NCBI GenBank assembly: GCA_024449915.1
Contig: JAMZAV010000969.1
Coordinates: 1-64,000 of the forward strand
From: Sweltsa coloradensis
Lineage: Eukaryota > Arthropoda > Insecta > Plecoptera > Chloroperlidae
DNA length: 64,000 bases
Reading direction: 5' to 3'
Notes under the pieces: model-generated
What the model saw: only the letters and a program-made list of their open reading frames with translations
Databases searched by the model: none
Told to the model about the DNA's origin: nothing
Made by a program: the position numbers and the translations under genes
Shown here: in pieces, positions 1 to 11,665 of the stretch
Position numbering within the stretch: position 1 is the stretch's first letter
How the letters are laid out: every line of letters starts with the position of its first letter

Positions 1-2
1 AA

Positions 3-905
3 TGCAATTTTGGAAGTTCAAATTCCCTTACCTTGAGCCAAGTTTTGAAGGTTGAAGAAATACGAATTATGCATCATTTAGGATACCTCGATCTAATGCT
101 TTTAGCTGGCAGGGATCGGATACGACGGAAAGAGTTGTTTAGCTTGAGCCAGCCCGGCGGACATCCATACAACTGGAATGCAATTCTTGGAGAGAGTCTA
201 CAATTGGTCAATACTTTCACTGCTGATTTAAACATGTGGTTGAACATGGCTAATAATGACAATCAATTGGAGCCGGAGGTTCCTGAATCGAGAAAGATAA
301 TAACTTGCACAAGTAGGCCGACAGAAAATATACCTGTCAACTCTTCTATGCCTGGTTTGCGTAACTTGTCTATGCAGCGAGTAAAAGATTTGAATCAGGC
401 GACAGCCAATGTATCCTGTAGGACTAGACGCAGACCGGCAAACACATTTGATGTTCTGAAGTTGCAAGTAGATAAGCTACAAAAGAAGTTATGCAAAAAT
501 TATATGTTTGTATTTTTGTTTGGCGAGCTTCATGAAAAACGCTTGCGGCACATTCTTCTTGCGAAAGGCCAGCTTGTGATGTGGGCCACTCAAAGTTTGG
601 CTCTCTTGGCCTCGGCATCTTTTGAAGAAGATAATTATGGAGTAGTTCAAAAGGACTTATCTTCAATTATCACTGCACTTTTACAGCTCAAAAAAATCTT
701 GGATAAACTTCAAAAAGCTGGCAGTTATAAAAAACCTAATGGAACTGATAAATTTGGTATTAAAATGAAAAGTTCCCTTAGATCTGCTGTGAAGCGCAGT
801 CTCTATAGAATTACTGTTACATTTGGACAATATGTAAATGAGCTACCTCTATCAAATGATGCTTTACAACAAATGTCAAATTTCTTAATGTTTAAAGAAG
901 GTTGA
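3..905 (+). CDS. NDC1: Nucleoporin NDC1, C-terminal part (5' end outside window)
   Basis: NDC1 is a transmembrane nucleoporin that helps anchor nuclear pore complexes in the nuclear envelope. The frame is open from the window edge to a TGA at 903-905, giving about 300 residues of the C-terminal soluble half. Diagnostic similarity to animal NDC1 includes FSLSQPGGHPYNW near the start, EDNYGVVQKDLSSIITALL in the last third, and YRITVTFGQYVNEL followed by a terminal QMSNFLMFKEG. The N-terminal membrane segments lie upstream of the window. The intervening 60-150 residue stretch is Ser/Thr/Asn-rich and poorly conserved, as in vertebrate NDC1. No splice acceptor is needed inside the segment, but one near position 42 (CCAAG before TTTTG) cannot be excluded, so the first dozen codons could be intron. 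Identification is from known family sequence; confidence is high. Confidence 0.9.
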   Translation, partial: CNFGSSNSLTLSQVLKVEEIRIMHHLGYLDLMLLAGRDRIRRKELFSLSQPGGHPYNWNAILGESLQLVNTFTADLNMWLNMANNDNQLEPEVPESRKIITCTSRPTENIPVNSSMPGLRNLSMQRVKDLNQATANVSCRTRRRPANTFDVLKLQVDKLQKKLCKNYMFVFLFGELHEKRLRHILLAKGQLVMWATQSLALLASASFEEDNYGVVQKDLSSIITALLQLKKILDKLQKAGSYKKPNGTDKFGIKMKSSLRSAVKRSLYRITVTFGQYVNELPLSNDALQQMSNFLMFKEG

Positions 906-3900
906 CCATAAAACTGGCCATTCTGACCAATGATCAATGGAGCAAGCTTACTATTTTTTAGTGTTGTACTGTAGGCCTACCTACCTATTTGGAATAATTG
1001 ATATGAAACTTTGTACAGTTCAGTCAAGCAATGATTTACAGTTTAACTATGTATATGGGCTGAATTCGGTTTGAGTTCAATTCGTTTGATGAAGTGCTAA
1101 TAACGGACATTCGAAACGACCTCAATTTTCGTTAATTAAGTCTGTTGTTTCCTTAAAATTGACTATCAAAGATTTGATAACACTTGAAAACTATGTTTGT
1201 ATTTACTACATCTCGATAAATAATGAAGCCTAATGTTTCATAAAAGCCTTCCATTAGACCCACTTATAGTAAATGTAACAACCACACTCGCTGGCATCAT
1301 AGGTATATCTGGTAAATTCTAAAATCTAAGGGTTTTCAATCGTATTGTAAGTTGGTTATTGAACTGTGTAAAATTACTCTGTTCATCCACTTTTGAAGTG
1401 TTGACTCAATGCAATTCTAATAAAAAGACTCAAACCAATGAACTCAACAGTTGAGTCAATTCGGTTTGATGCTGTGATATACGTATAATGATTTACAGTT
1501 TATCTAAAGGTATGGTAGGCCTATGTAATATGTTATGGATGTAGGCCTAAGTAAGGCAAGTAGGAACACTTGCAAAGTTTTCGCTTTAAAAAATCACTGT
1601 GTCTCTCCTTAAAAAGTTTGGACTTTACAAGTTGCATCATATTTTGACTTTTAAACCATATGTGTGAGTTTTAACAATCTCGATCAAATACATGAAAATA
1701 ATTTGGAAAAAATATGCACTTGTTCCTACTTACCCAACTATATAAGGTAAGTAGGAACAACGCCCATCACTCTTGTGTGGGATGCATGGGAAAATATCTG
1801 GGGTAATTATGAACAAAGAGCAAGTGGTTATTTTAATTTTGTTCTAGGTTAGGTTTTACCGGTTTTGTGTAAAATAGGCTCTTTGTTTTATATTTTTCTC
1901 GAGTTTCTCATATGATTCTACATAAAAAAACAGTTTCAAAACAAAATTTAAAGTGGTTGGAAGTAATTTATAAAAAATAATTTAAAATGTCGTTGCAAAA
2001 ACAAAGTTTAAATTCTGCGCCAAATGTGTGACGTAATGAGGCCCTATATTAGCCACGGTCTTCCAAATGCTGTGCAGTATAACACAAAAATAATATCTTT
2101 AGAATGCCAAGTACTTTGGATTATCTCTTGGTAACAATACAACAGGCTGCGGTAGCGCTGTTTTGACAAGCTCTGGATCACGCATCATCGCCCGTGTAGG
2201 GCCTAAATACGTCATAATGGAATGAAGGGCGTTTCACAGTATGTTCCAAAATACTACGCTTTAAGTCACAATATCTATGTCAAAACATTTTTTTAACATT
2301 TTTTCCAAATCTCGCGTTTATTTTGAAATAAACGCAATATTTGGATTCAGGACGGTTTATTCTCTAGAAATAGCCTAAATATGTTTAACTTAAATCTAAA
2401 ATTCATACAAATAGCCTATTGAACTATCAATTTTTTAGCATTTGTTAATTTACAATTGTGACACTTTTTTAGCTTCACTTTTTTAACACCAGAAATTCTT
2501 CTTTTCTTGACAGGTTCACTAACATTAATTTGAGTGTAAAGTAAAATTTCCCTATAATTTTCATTTGTTCTCCATTACCTTCCCCATGAAATTAGCGAGT
2601 ATTTTTATAGCTTGTTCTTACTTCCCCCACATTATTGTTACTAGTTAGTAGTTACCTCTAAAAATATGCTTGACGGGGTAAGTGGGAACAACCTATGAAA
2701 ATGTGGTAAATTAAGACCATGGGTAGGCCTACTAAGTAAATAATTGATCTTGGAAGATGACGGTCAAGCCCACAAAATACCATAATGCAAATTTGCTCAA
2801 TAAATTCCACAATAGTACTATAATAAAAACTAAAAAGACAAAATGGGGGAAAATAGCTACTTTACTACGTAACAGTTTAATTTTTTAAATCAACATATTT
2901 GTAAGCGCTAAAAGTGTTGTTCCTGCTTACCCTTATACATATTCTACAGAAATCAAATAGTTCCTACATTTTTTGTTGTTTGTAATCTTTATTTAGCACA
3001 GTGGTCGGAAAAAATTTAGATTTTTTACACTGAGGCCTATTATACAACTTTTTAAATATGCCTAGATACCGTACTGTAGGCTAGGCCTAATCATATTTAA
3101 AAATCACTTTAAATTTTCTGTTTGGTAGGCCTAGGCCTACTTCAATTTAAAGTCCAAATAGGAGACTATTTGTGTCTCCATGACATCTGTGGAAATTTTC
3201 ATATCAGTTAGTGCCAACTGGCCTCGGATAATGCTCCTATTTTTATTTATTTTCTTAAACTTTGTGGCCTAGACTTGCTTTATGAATCGAGGTAGGCTAC
3301 GTTTCAACTTTGTAAATATGTACCTACCGAGTATTTCTCTAAGTGTACGTAGTAGGGTATTTAAGTTTTTGTGGCTTGAGTTGAGCTCGAGCTAGTTTCA
3401 GGTTAATTTACTTCTGGTAGGCCTACTGCTGTCGTGGACACTGTGGCAGAAAGAGTGTGCCGTGGTCAGTGATCGATCACTTCCCACATATATCATCCTT
3501 TTGTTGGTCAGTGTCATTAGAGCCTCATGAAATTAATTTTAACTACAAATGCTTTAAATGGCTAAATTGGGTTTATTTATAGTTTATATCTGCTGTAGTT
3601 AATTTGTAAATTAATTAAAGGGGTTTGAGACTATTATTGTGTTTGTTGTCTGTCCAATTGATGATTGTATTTTGCTAACTAATGATAAAAGAAATTGTTT
3701 TTGAATGAAGCCCAAAATGAGCTATTTGTCTAATTTCAACAAAAAACTCCTTAATTTTGAACTTTTCTGAACACATTCCTCATAGTTTAATTTTTGTCAG
3801 TTTGATGCATTTTAGAAAACATTTTTGAGTTTAAAAAAGGGTTTATATTTTATACTATGTAGTAACCTAGGGTGATCATACGCCAAGTACCCATCAAACG

Positions 3901-4210
3901 GTCTTAATCTTGTGCGATATTTGTTGTAAAAATTGTTACATCCAGAACATGATTTAGATCTACATTATAGGAACATTGCAAGTATTAATTTCTCTTTGCA
4001 AGTTCTGTAGGCTAGGATCTCACTTCAATGTACGTAATTTGTTAAGCATCATTTACGGCAACAATCATTTAACTAAAACGATTATTTGTAGAATAGTTTT
4101 GTGTACTAATTATATTTATTGACTTGCTTATGATGCAAAACATTGTTCTAGTTATGTAAATAAAAGGATGTGATGCACTGTATCAGTAGTACCTAGCCTA
4201 ATCTGAACAG
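906..4210. other. AT-rich intergenic region and NDC1 3' UTR
   Basis: This holds the likely NDC1 3' untranslated region (an AATAAA-like word occurs near 1420) followed by about 3 kb of AT-rich DNA with many TAGGCCTA-type words. A phrase of the kind 'gtaagtaggaac' recurs near 1550, 1745, 2680 and 2925, suggesting a degraded repeat. I see no supported gene, RNA or intact mobile element. Confidence 0.5.
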
Positions 4211-4216
4211 AAAATC

Positions 4217-4624
4217 AAGTAGGGATGCACACGATATTCGACTTACAATAATCGATAATGAAAATATTATTGTATTGCAATTTAAAATTATTATTATTAT
4301 TAATTAATTAATTAATTTATTGCAATATCAATTTTACGCGTTGACAAAGACTGTACCATCAATCACTATTGTATTCGTGTCTTGTGTAAACGATGATAAA
4401 TTATAACTTGGTATTCCACAATCACATATACGGTAAATCCGGAGAAAGATATCAAACCAAAAATATTTTATTGTTGACTTTTATGGAATCAAATCTTGAT
4501 CACGCTTCCATCGGGAAAAATTTGCCATAAAAAATATAAATTTTTACTGGCATCAATCGATAATGCAGAGTCACCTTTTCAATATTGATCATTTCAATCT
4601 TATCATTGTGCATCCCTACTAAAA
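4217..4624. mobile_element. Short DNA transposon (MITE) with AGTAGGGATGCACA termini
   Basis: The ends are inverted repeats: AGTAGGGATGCACA at the left and TGTGCATCCCTACT at the right, about 400 bp apart, with AT-rich non-coding DNA between. GGGATGCAC-type ends are common in hAT-derived MITEs. I could not find a matching 8-bp target duplication, so the superfamily is inferred. Confidence 0.6.
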
Positions 4625-5326
4625 AGTGGAACAAGAAATTCAAATCCCTTTCCAACTAGATTGTGTTATCTTGGGATAATACACGTCCCGTTTTAAGAGG
4701 AATTACTCTTGGGTAAGTCCAATGAGTGACATAAATAAGCTTTGAGTAGCAAGGCGCTAGACGCTCAGTCTTCCATCCTCCACCTCGAGCGCTAGCGTGC
4801 CCATTAGAAACCTGCTTGAATGGGGAAAATTATTTCGCTGAGAAATTGATACTTAGCGATTTGAAATAACTTGATGCAGTAGATTATTTGAGTGTGTTTA
4901 CTCGCATTGGTTAAATGAAATAAGATCTGCTTTTAATTATAACCCAATTTAAAGTGTTAGCCCACCGCTTGATAACATCTGGTACAATATATTTATATAG
5001 CCATTTTCCACCTTCAAGAAATCGTCCAATTGGCACGCTTCCCGCGGCCATACTGAGAGTCTAGCATATTAATTGAATGTCGTTTGATATAAGCCTACAA
5101 CAAATATTAAAACCTCACTAATGTGCAGTTATTAGGCACATCTTTAAAATGCAAGACAACAACGCTAAAGTGATTAGGTAATACCAAAGTATTTTATGGT
5201 ATCATTCTTTTCAGCGCAAGAAGTGCGCTGGATTTGTGACCCTGTAGTCATTTTTATAGCTTTTTGTAGATCCCTTGTTTAAAGCCAATTTAAGTAGGTA
5301 TTTCTTCAGCCCAGTTCTTAATTTAT

Positions 5327-5572
5327 TTATTCTAAAATTTCTTCACTGTCTATAACTAACTTAGATCTTATCAAATCAGATTGTGTAAAATCATCTTCCA
5401 CAAAATGTTTCGCACAAACAACTGAGTTAGAAGTAGGAATGAAATTCTTCCTGTGCATTTTATCGCACCACACTGCGAAACATATCGGCAATTTATCTCT
5501 TTTTGGGAATTTATAAACCAATAATCCCTCGCCTGAATTGTTCACACATCCACACACTGTACACCGAGGCAA
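5327..5572 (-). pseudogene. THAP zinc-finger domain fragment, probably transposase-derived
   Basis: This 81-residue frame starts MPRCTVCGC and contains the THAP (C2CH) signature: CxxC near the start, a Trp about 33 residues later, and CxxH in VVCAKHFVEDDF near residues 52-62. THAP domains bind DNA and occur in P-element and Kolobok-type transposases as well as host regulators. No transposase domain follows on the same strand within the next kilobase, so this is probably a stranded N-terminal exon. A Kolobok-like fragment nearby (6320-7490) is on the opposite strand. It could alternatively be an exon of an unrecognised host THAP gene. Confidence 0.55.
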
Positions 5573-5857
5573 CTAAATAACAAAAACAGAATCAGCTAAA
5601 ACAAATTATGATTTAAGCACTGTAAATTGTAATATCAACCTTTGGTACGCACGCACTAGACTAGTGGGTGGGCGACGTGACGTGGTCACCGGAAGCTAGT
5701 CCTCCAAGAAATGGGCTTAGCTGTTGGCCCAACCCAACTTGACACATACATTGCTCAATACAGCCAATTATCAAAATCTCAAAAGTGGCAATCTAAAGTT
5801 CCGTTCTCCTTTCAACATCACATACAAAAATAATGCAAGATACCAAATTCAGAGTAA

Positions 5858-6296
5858 TTGGATAAGCGAAGATTCCATTCTACTACACTGGAGAAAAAAA
5901 TCCGGAATGTTTTTTTTTTTTCTTTCTTTTTTTTCTGTTTTGTTTTTGTGTGTTTTGTTAACACGATTCCGGCTAAACCGATACTCCAATTGCGATGAAA
6001 TTTTCTGGAGGCCTTCGAAATCTCTGAACCTAGAACTGCCACGTTTTTGAGCGCAATCAAAATATTATTTCTCATGAAAATCGCAATTTTACGATTTTTA
6101 CAAAATTTCTTCGGCTTATAACACCTACATGCTTTATCCGATTGTAATGATTTTTTCACAGAACCTTAATTTTATGAATTAATATATTCGTGTGAAATTT
6201 GAGCGCAATCTAAAAATTATTTTTCATGAAAATCGCAATTTTCCAATTACGCTCATCCAACAACGCACCTGAAAAGGCGTTTGCAAAGCTTCCTAG
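5858..6296 (+). mobile_element. Family A Helentron-like (HINE) element, copy A1
   Basis: It begins with TTGGATAAGCG (subterminal repeat TTGGATGAGCG), then the block ending CACTGGAGAAAAAAATCC, a poly-T tract, and a block containing GGCTAAACCGATACTCC. Internal units with CATGAAAATCGCAATTTTACG follow, and it ends with the subterminal complement CGCTCATCCAAC, a hairpin, and CTTCCTAG. This order (subterminal inverted repeat, microsatellite, tandem core, 3' hairpin) matches DINE-1/HINE elements mobilised by Helentrons. It is non-coding. Confidence 0.65.
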
Positions 6297-6319
6297 TATA
6301 CCTACACAAAAATTAGTGC

Positions 6320-7490
6320 CACACACGGTAACACCCCATGAACCTCCCATAACATCTAAAATACAGAGAATTTTCAGAAGAAAAAAATAGGCGAGATATT
6401 AACTCCATCAGTGATGACGATAGTGATGAATTCACAATTGAGTCTGAAATTGAAATGGGAAGCGATGAGTCTAGTTTCGATAATGAGGACCCTAATAGTT
6501 TTGGTGTACAATGCGAATTAGGTTCAGAGTTATTTCGCAACTACAGTAAAATATCCGTTGCCGATAATGATACGGATTCCGACATTTCTAGTCAACCCGA
6601 TTTAGACGCGTCATTCCAAATTGATTGGATGAGCGAAGCGAACATTCCATTCTCTACACTGTAGGAAAAAATCCGGAATGTTTTTTTTTCTTTCTTTTTT
6701 CTGTTTGTATTTTTGTGTGTTTGTTAACACAAGTCCTGCTAAACCGATACACCAATTGCGATGAATTTTTCTGGAGGCCTTCGAAATCTCTGTATTTAGA
6801 ACTCCCACTTTTTGAGCGCAATCAAAAAATTATTTCTCATGAAAATCGCAATTTTACGTTCTTTTTTATTTTTAAAAAATTTCTTCGACTTATATGTTTA
6901 ATCTAACTGTAATGATATTTTCACTGAACCTTCATTTTATGAATTATATATTATGTTAAATTTGAGCATAATCAAAACATTATTTCTCGTAAAAATCACA
7001 ATTTTTTCATTTTAATCAAATTTCTTCATGCTTTATCCGATTGGAATGTTTTTTTTTACAGAACCTTAATTTTATGAATAAATATATTCGTGTGAAATTT
7101 GAGCGCAATCGAAAAATTATTTCTCATGAAAATCGCAATTTTACGATTTTTTTTTTTTAATTGTGATTTTTTTGTTTTTAAAAAAATTTCTTCGACTTAG
7201 TAATGATTTTTTCTCAGAACAACAGAAAATCTGCATATCATATGGCAGCTCAATGCACCAATTAAGCTCATCCAACAACGCGTCTGAAAAATCGTTTGCG
7301 AAGCTTCCTAGTTTAGAAAACAATAGTGACTGACAAGATTCAAGTACTGACAGTGGCAACGAGAGCCTAAACAGTGAGAATGTTTTGTTATTGTGTATTA
7401 TAGTGTTTTAGTCTTGTTTATAACAACTTTCTCATATGTGTCGTGATTGTGGATTACCAGTATTAAAATCGTTAAGTCATGCAGAGGTGC
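6320..7490 (+). pseudogene. Kolobok-like transposase remnant, split by a HINE insertion
   Basis: Two pieces in the same orientation match consecutive parts of the larger Kolobok-like protein at 17709-16504. Piece 1 (about 6410-6625) encodes an acidic stretch with FGVQCELGSELFR, matching VEIQCELGTESFR. Piece 2 (about 7345-7480) encodes an acidic start then CRDCGLPVLK, matching CQECGLPIIQLK, with in-frame stops. The family A element 6625-7311 sits exactly between them. The reading frame is broken and the rest of the transposase is absent. Confidence 0.6.
6625..7311 (+). mobile_element. Family A HINE element, copy A2, with internal tandem repeats
   Basis: It starts TTGGATGAGCGAAGCGAA and ends with a hairpin then GAAGCTTCCTAG. 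Between them are poly-T, the GCTAAACCGATACACC block, and three degenerate copies of a roughly 165-bp unit. Each unit carries GAGCGCAATC..AAATTATTTCTC, AAAATCGCAATTTTACG and a CTTTATCCGATTG-type word. It interrupts the Kolobok-like remnant. Confidence 0.65.
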
Positions 7491-7496
7491 ATCCAT

Positions 7497-7700
7497 GAGA
7501 GCAGTGTTTGGATACTTTTTGTATGTATCTAGGTATAGGTATAGATATATACTTTGGCCCAAAACGATCTAGATACATGTAAACATACATTTTTCAAAAT
7601 ATATCTAGGTAAATTGATACAAGATACTTAGTAAAGTACCTGGTAGATACATAAGTAGTACTTTAAAAAATAAAATTTACCAATAACTAAATACGGATAA
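7497..7700. other. Short spacer between HINE copies
   Basis: AT-rich DNA with many GATAC/TATCTAGGTA words, including imperfect repeats of 'tatctaggta'. No gene or element boundary is visible. Confidence 0.4.
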
Positions 7701-7703
7701 TAA

Positions 7704-8105
7704 TTGATGAGCGTAGCAAGCGAAGTGAAGATTCCATTCCACTACACTGCAGAAAAAAATCCGGAGCGTTTTTCTTTTTTTCTTTCTTTTTCTGTTTGTA
7801 TTTTTGTGTGTTCCGGCTAAACCGATACTCCAATTGAGATGAAATTTTCTTTAGGCCTTCGAAATCTCTGAACTTTGAACTGCCACGTTTTTTAGCGCAA
7901 TCGAAAAATTATTTGTCTTGAAAATCGCAATTTTACAATTGTTTTCATTTTAAAAAATTAATTTTTGTTTTTTTACAAAATTTCTTCAACTTGGTAATGA
8001 TTTTTTCACAGAACAACAGAAAATCTGCATAACACATGGCAGCTCAATGCACCAATTACGCTCATCCAACAACGCGCCTGAAAAAGCGTTTGCGAAGCTT
8101 CCTAG
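7704..8105 (+). mobile_element. Family A HINE element, copy A3 (short)
   Basis: It has a left end TTGATGAGCGTAGC, the poly-T and GGCTAAACCGATACTCC blocks, a single core unit, and the canonical 3' end: CGCTCATCCAAC, then stem AACGC, loop, stem GCGTT, then TGCGAAGCTTCCTAG. The hairpin 10-12 nt from the CTAG end is typical of Helitron-class termini. Confidence 0.7.
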
Positions 8106-8164
8106 TTATATGAATATGTTAAACTGATAAGATAACAAGCGATATGAAAGGGAAAATAAGTAAA

Positions 8165-8685
8165 CTAGGAAGCTTCGCAAACGCTTTTTCAGACGCGTTG
8201 TTGGATGAGCGAATTAGAGCATTGAGCTGTCATGTGTTATGCAGATTTTCTGTTGTTCTGTGAAAAAATCATTGCAATCGGGTGAAGGCCTAAGTAGTAG
8301 GCCTTGTATAATCTTTGATTTAGCCCAAAGAATTTTTTTTAAGCAAAAAATGCGTAAAATTGCGGTTTTCATGAGAAATAATTTTTCGATTGCGCTCAAA
8401 TTTCACATGAATATATTAATTCATAAAATTAAGGTTCTGTGAAAAAAATAATTACAATCAAATAAAGCATGTAGGTGTTATAAGTCGAAGAAATGTTTTA
8501 AGATTTTTTGAGAAATAATTTTTAGATTGTGCTCAAAAACGTGGCAGTTCTAAGTTCAGAGATTTCGAAGGCAATTGGAGTATTGGTTTAGCCGGAATCG
8601 TGTTAACAAACAGACAAAAATACAAAAAAAAAACCGATTTTTAAAATCAGTGTAGTGAAATGGAATCTTCGCTATGCTCATCCAA
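8165..8685 (-). mobile_element. Family A HINE element, copy A4 (inverted)
   Basis: This is the inverted orientation of the same element: it opens with CTAGGAAGCTTCGCAAACGC (the 3' terminus) and closes with GCTCATCCAA. A3 and A4 lie tail to tail, 60 bp apart, so their 3' ends form an inverted repeat. The core unit with CATGAGAAATAATTTTTCG is present. Confidence 0.7.
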
Positions 8686-8877
8686 TGATTTCCATATTAT
8701 TTGTTTTACTTTCCATAATCACAGAGATAGTTTTGTGCCAAAATGGAATAATATAAATATCCCTCGTTGAAGATAATTTGTTTTGATCATTATTCTCCGG
8801 TAAATTTGGAAAATCAGCACGCATATTGCCTTGATTTAATTCAATGCCAACAATGTTTCAAACGTGTTGTTAGGTAG

Positions 8878-9112
8878 CCTATCCTACAAGGAGTAAGAAT
8901 TGCCTCCCACCCTTACTGAATGCCCTATCTCATATTAGGGCCATACACAAAGCTAGGGCAGAGACTTGTTTGCCTGGAAATCTAGCAAAAACAATCACTT
9001 GTGGCTTTGTGTATCCAATTGCTTGCGGCGGTCAGCACAGACGTGCGTCACTGTGTGCTGAAGATGGTCAGATCCTCGTTGATAAATTCACTGCTATTCT
9101 AAAGCACGTGAG
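8878..9112 (+). pseudogene. Unassigned coding-like ORF cut off by a retrotransposon tail
   Basis: An open frame begins after a TAG near 8877 and encodes about 78 residues of protein-like composition, including LPPLLNALSHIRAIHKARAE and FVYPIACGGQHRR. It ends where the poly-T (minus-strand poly-A) of a non-LTR element starts at about 9113. A donor-like GTGAGA also occurs at that point. I do not recognise the family. It may be an exon or TE fragment interrupted by the insertion. Confidence 0.3.
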
Positions 9113-10370
9113 ATTTTTTTTTTCCTGTGCAGAGAGGGACTTTTTCAGCCATTCTTCTTTCTTGCTATCCAGTAAAAATGGCTTCTTTCTCCGACCTGCT
9201 CACATCATTGAGCAGGTAGTCAATGTCATTCTGAAGTATGGCACACCTGAAAAGGTGTGATCTGTCTTGGGATTTGAAATTATGTAATTTGCAGGTGGAC
9301 AGTTCGGTAGTGATGTTGAATCTGTTCAAATAGTGTTGCAGAAGTCATGGCCAGTTGCAAGGTCAGAACTGGGCTGTGGCAGTTTTACGAGACCAGTTTT
9401 TGTCTGGCTCTTTTTTGATCTCATCTCACCAAGATTTCATTGTTGCAGTCTCTTCTGTGCTGTTTTTGAAGACCTTTTCCATGATCAAGCCAATCTTCCT
9501 TTTTACTTTTACATAGTGAAATTTCATAGAGAGGGTAGGGGATCTTTTTTGGTGCCGCTTTTGGCTAAAAAGTCAGCTCTTTCATTCCCCAGAATTTGAC
9601 AGTGGCTGGGGATCCACTGAACTTCAAGCATTCTGTCTTGTTGACGGAGGCTAGTGATAGTTTTTGAAAGCAGCACATCAGGGTGGTAATTAGCTGCTTT
9701 TGTGATGAACTGTATGGCTGAGATGCTGTTGCAGAGGATGACAAATTTATGTTTGTTGAGCTGCTTCCAGGGAACTCAAAGAGTCTGTGCAGATTAGAAA
9801 CTTTGATTTGTTACTCCTTTGGACATATATAGGCTTTGAAGTAATGCAAAAAGTTCAGTATTATACCACTGAACAATGAACATTGGGTGGAGGTGGAAAG
9901 TGAAGTTACCTGCATCAGTAGTATAATCACAACCAACCGAATCATCCATTCGAGAGCCATCTGTAAAGATGCAGCTATAGTCATGAAAATGAGAACGTAT
10001 TTCTTGAAATAATGCTTGAAATTGAGTATTGGATGTAAGACCCTTTTTGTATCGAGACAGTTTGGTGATGCAAGTCGGTTTGCAGAACGTCCATGGTGGA
10101 ATTGAACCGTACGACGTTATGAAGGTTAAAGGTAATGTTATGTGCAATTTCTCCAACAGCTCAAGCGAACGAATGCCTACTGGTCTAATTGCTTTCGGAC
10201 GTAAGAAATAACGATTTTTAAAAGGGGGATCTAAAACTGCATTGTAGGATGGATTTTTGGGGTTACCTTTTAACGACGCCACATAATTAAGCATCAAGTT
10301 ATTCCAACTATTTTGGATTACATCGCTCATTTGTACAGAAAGAAAGTGTGAGAAAGTATTCAAAAGCATT
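9113..10370 (-). pseudogene. Non-LTR retrotransposon 3' part with RNase H domain, degenerate
   Basis: Read on the minus strand, this begins with a 191-residue frame (10369-9794) that contains the linker region of a retrotransposon polyprotein. It carries the RNase H entry motif CIFTDGSRMDDSVGC and WYNTELFALLQSL. It continues through broken frames resembling the 44.15-45.06 kb copy, including the equivalents of the DSISAIQF segment and WIPSHCQILGNE, and ends in poly-A on the minus strand at 9113-9124. The upstream RT is missing, so the element is 5' truncated. It is most like Jockey/CR1-group elements with an RNase H domain. Confidence 0.7.
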
Positions 10371-10555
10371 AAAGTTGTGTGTCATAAAAACTAGAAAGGA
10401 AAGTAAGTCGGGTGTTTGGAGAGATGATATTATGATCGCTTTTTATGATGCAATAATGAAGGAAGCACACTAAACGTACCACAAAACATCACTCCTGTGC
10501 CACGACAATAGAGGAACTTCGAGTCAGAAGGTTCTCATGCTTATTGTGTGCTTGT

Positions 10556-10765
10556 GTGGCTCGTTGGGTCTTGTGGTTAGCGTCTCTGCATCCAATGCAG
10601 AAGGTCCAGGGTTCGATTCCCGCTAACTTAAGTCAGAAGTTAAACTTCTGATTTGGACTGAAGTCCATCAGTTCTTGTCTTAGGAATTTGTAAACGGTGA
10701 CTTTGGAGCCGTTCTAGCAACGAGGCACATAATAAATTTAAAGTTGTACTGAATCGACCTTGTTG
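10556..10765 (+). repeat. tRNA-derived SINE
   Basis: The head has pol III promoter-like boxes in the right order: A box around TCTTGTGGTTAGCG and B box GGTTCGATTCC 45 bp later. It is followed by a tRNA-unrelated body with 'gaagtccatcagttcttg' and 'aaacggtgactttggagcc', and an AT-rich tail. The acceptor stem is not complementary, so it is not a functional tRNA gene. Confidence 0.55.
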
Positions 10766-11054
10766 TGTCTATACCACCGATTGCCATTTTTTTTTTTAAA
10801 TATCGATCTTTGGTTGGTTATCGCTCACTTGTCGATTGCGTCGGGGCCTACAGTGTTGGCTTGGTCGCTTTGGTTTACTGTCCCCCACTGAAAATCAGTT
10901 ATGTGACTGAGTGGGTGGACTCTAAAACAAGGATGTATTTATTTACAGTGAATTACCTACTTCAGATTAATTCATTAATGACGGCTCCATTTGCAAGTCA
11001 CGCTTACACCTTACACTAGAGGCGAGTGTTAAATACATACTAAATATTAAGGTT

Positions 11055-11420
11055 ATGTAGAAAGAATGCCAATCGGCTGGAGTACACTGGTGTTAGATAG
11101 GATCCAACAGCTTCCCTTCGAAAGTATTCAAAGTAAACTTACACTTTTCGAAGGGAAGCTGTTGGATCCTATCTAACACCAGTATACTAAAATTTAGTAT
11201 ATATAGGCCTAATATTTAATATTAATCTAGTCAAACAAATTATGTAATACCAAGTTCATTTAATCCCAAATAATTAACATCCCACCTACCTATTATAATG
11301 TCTTGTATTAGTCCTAACTGCATGAGATGATTATTTTTCAGACAATTAATTAACCAATTGTGAATGACATAAAGAGATAGGGTGCCAACAGCTTATCTTA
11401 AATGGAGTAGGCGCGCCAGG
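11055..11420. repeat. Interspersed repeat with a 43-bp inverted repeat inside
   Basis: The left piece 'aaagaatgccaatcggctgg' and right piece 'tgccaacagcttatc..aaatggagta' have matches at 49945-50020 ('aaagaatgccaaaaggctgg', 'accaacagcttacc..aagtggagta'), so this is a dispersed family. Arms 11081-11123 and 11146-11188 are inverted copies with one mismatch and a 22-nt loop. Confidence 0.6.
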
Positions 11421-11580
11421 AAAGATAACAAAATAATCAAAACGTTTTTGGTCCACATTACTTTTCAGTTTTCAACTTAAATTGAGGACAACAATGGAAA
11501 AGGACAGTATTCTTTTCAGAAAGGAACTATCTGTTCATAAATAGCATCGATTACATGCAGATTCTAAAGTTTCGTTCTCC

Positions 11581-11665
11581 TTCGACCTTGGTTTTAGGTA
11601 TAGTAGGCGACTATGACACTGTTATGATGGTACTAGGGCTGTAGACAGAAATTAAAAAAGTGCCT
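11581..11665 (-). repeat. SINE body fragment (same family as 25.78-25.92 kb)
   Basis: It shares 'ccttggtttta', 'ctatgac.ctgttatg' and 'agacagaaattaaaaaagtg' with the tRNA-headed copy at 25780-25919, but the tRNA-like head is missing here. Confidence 0.5.
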
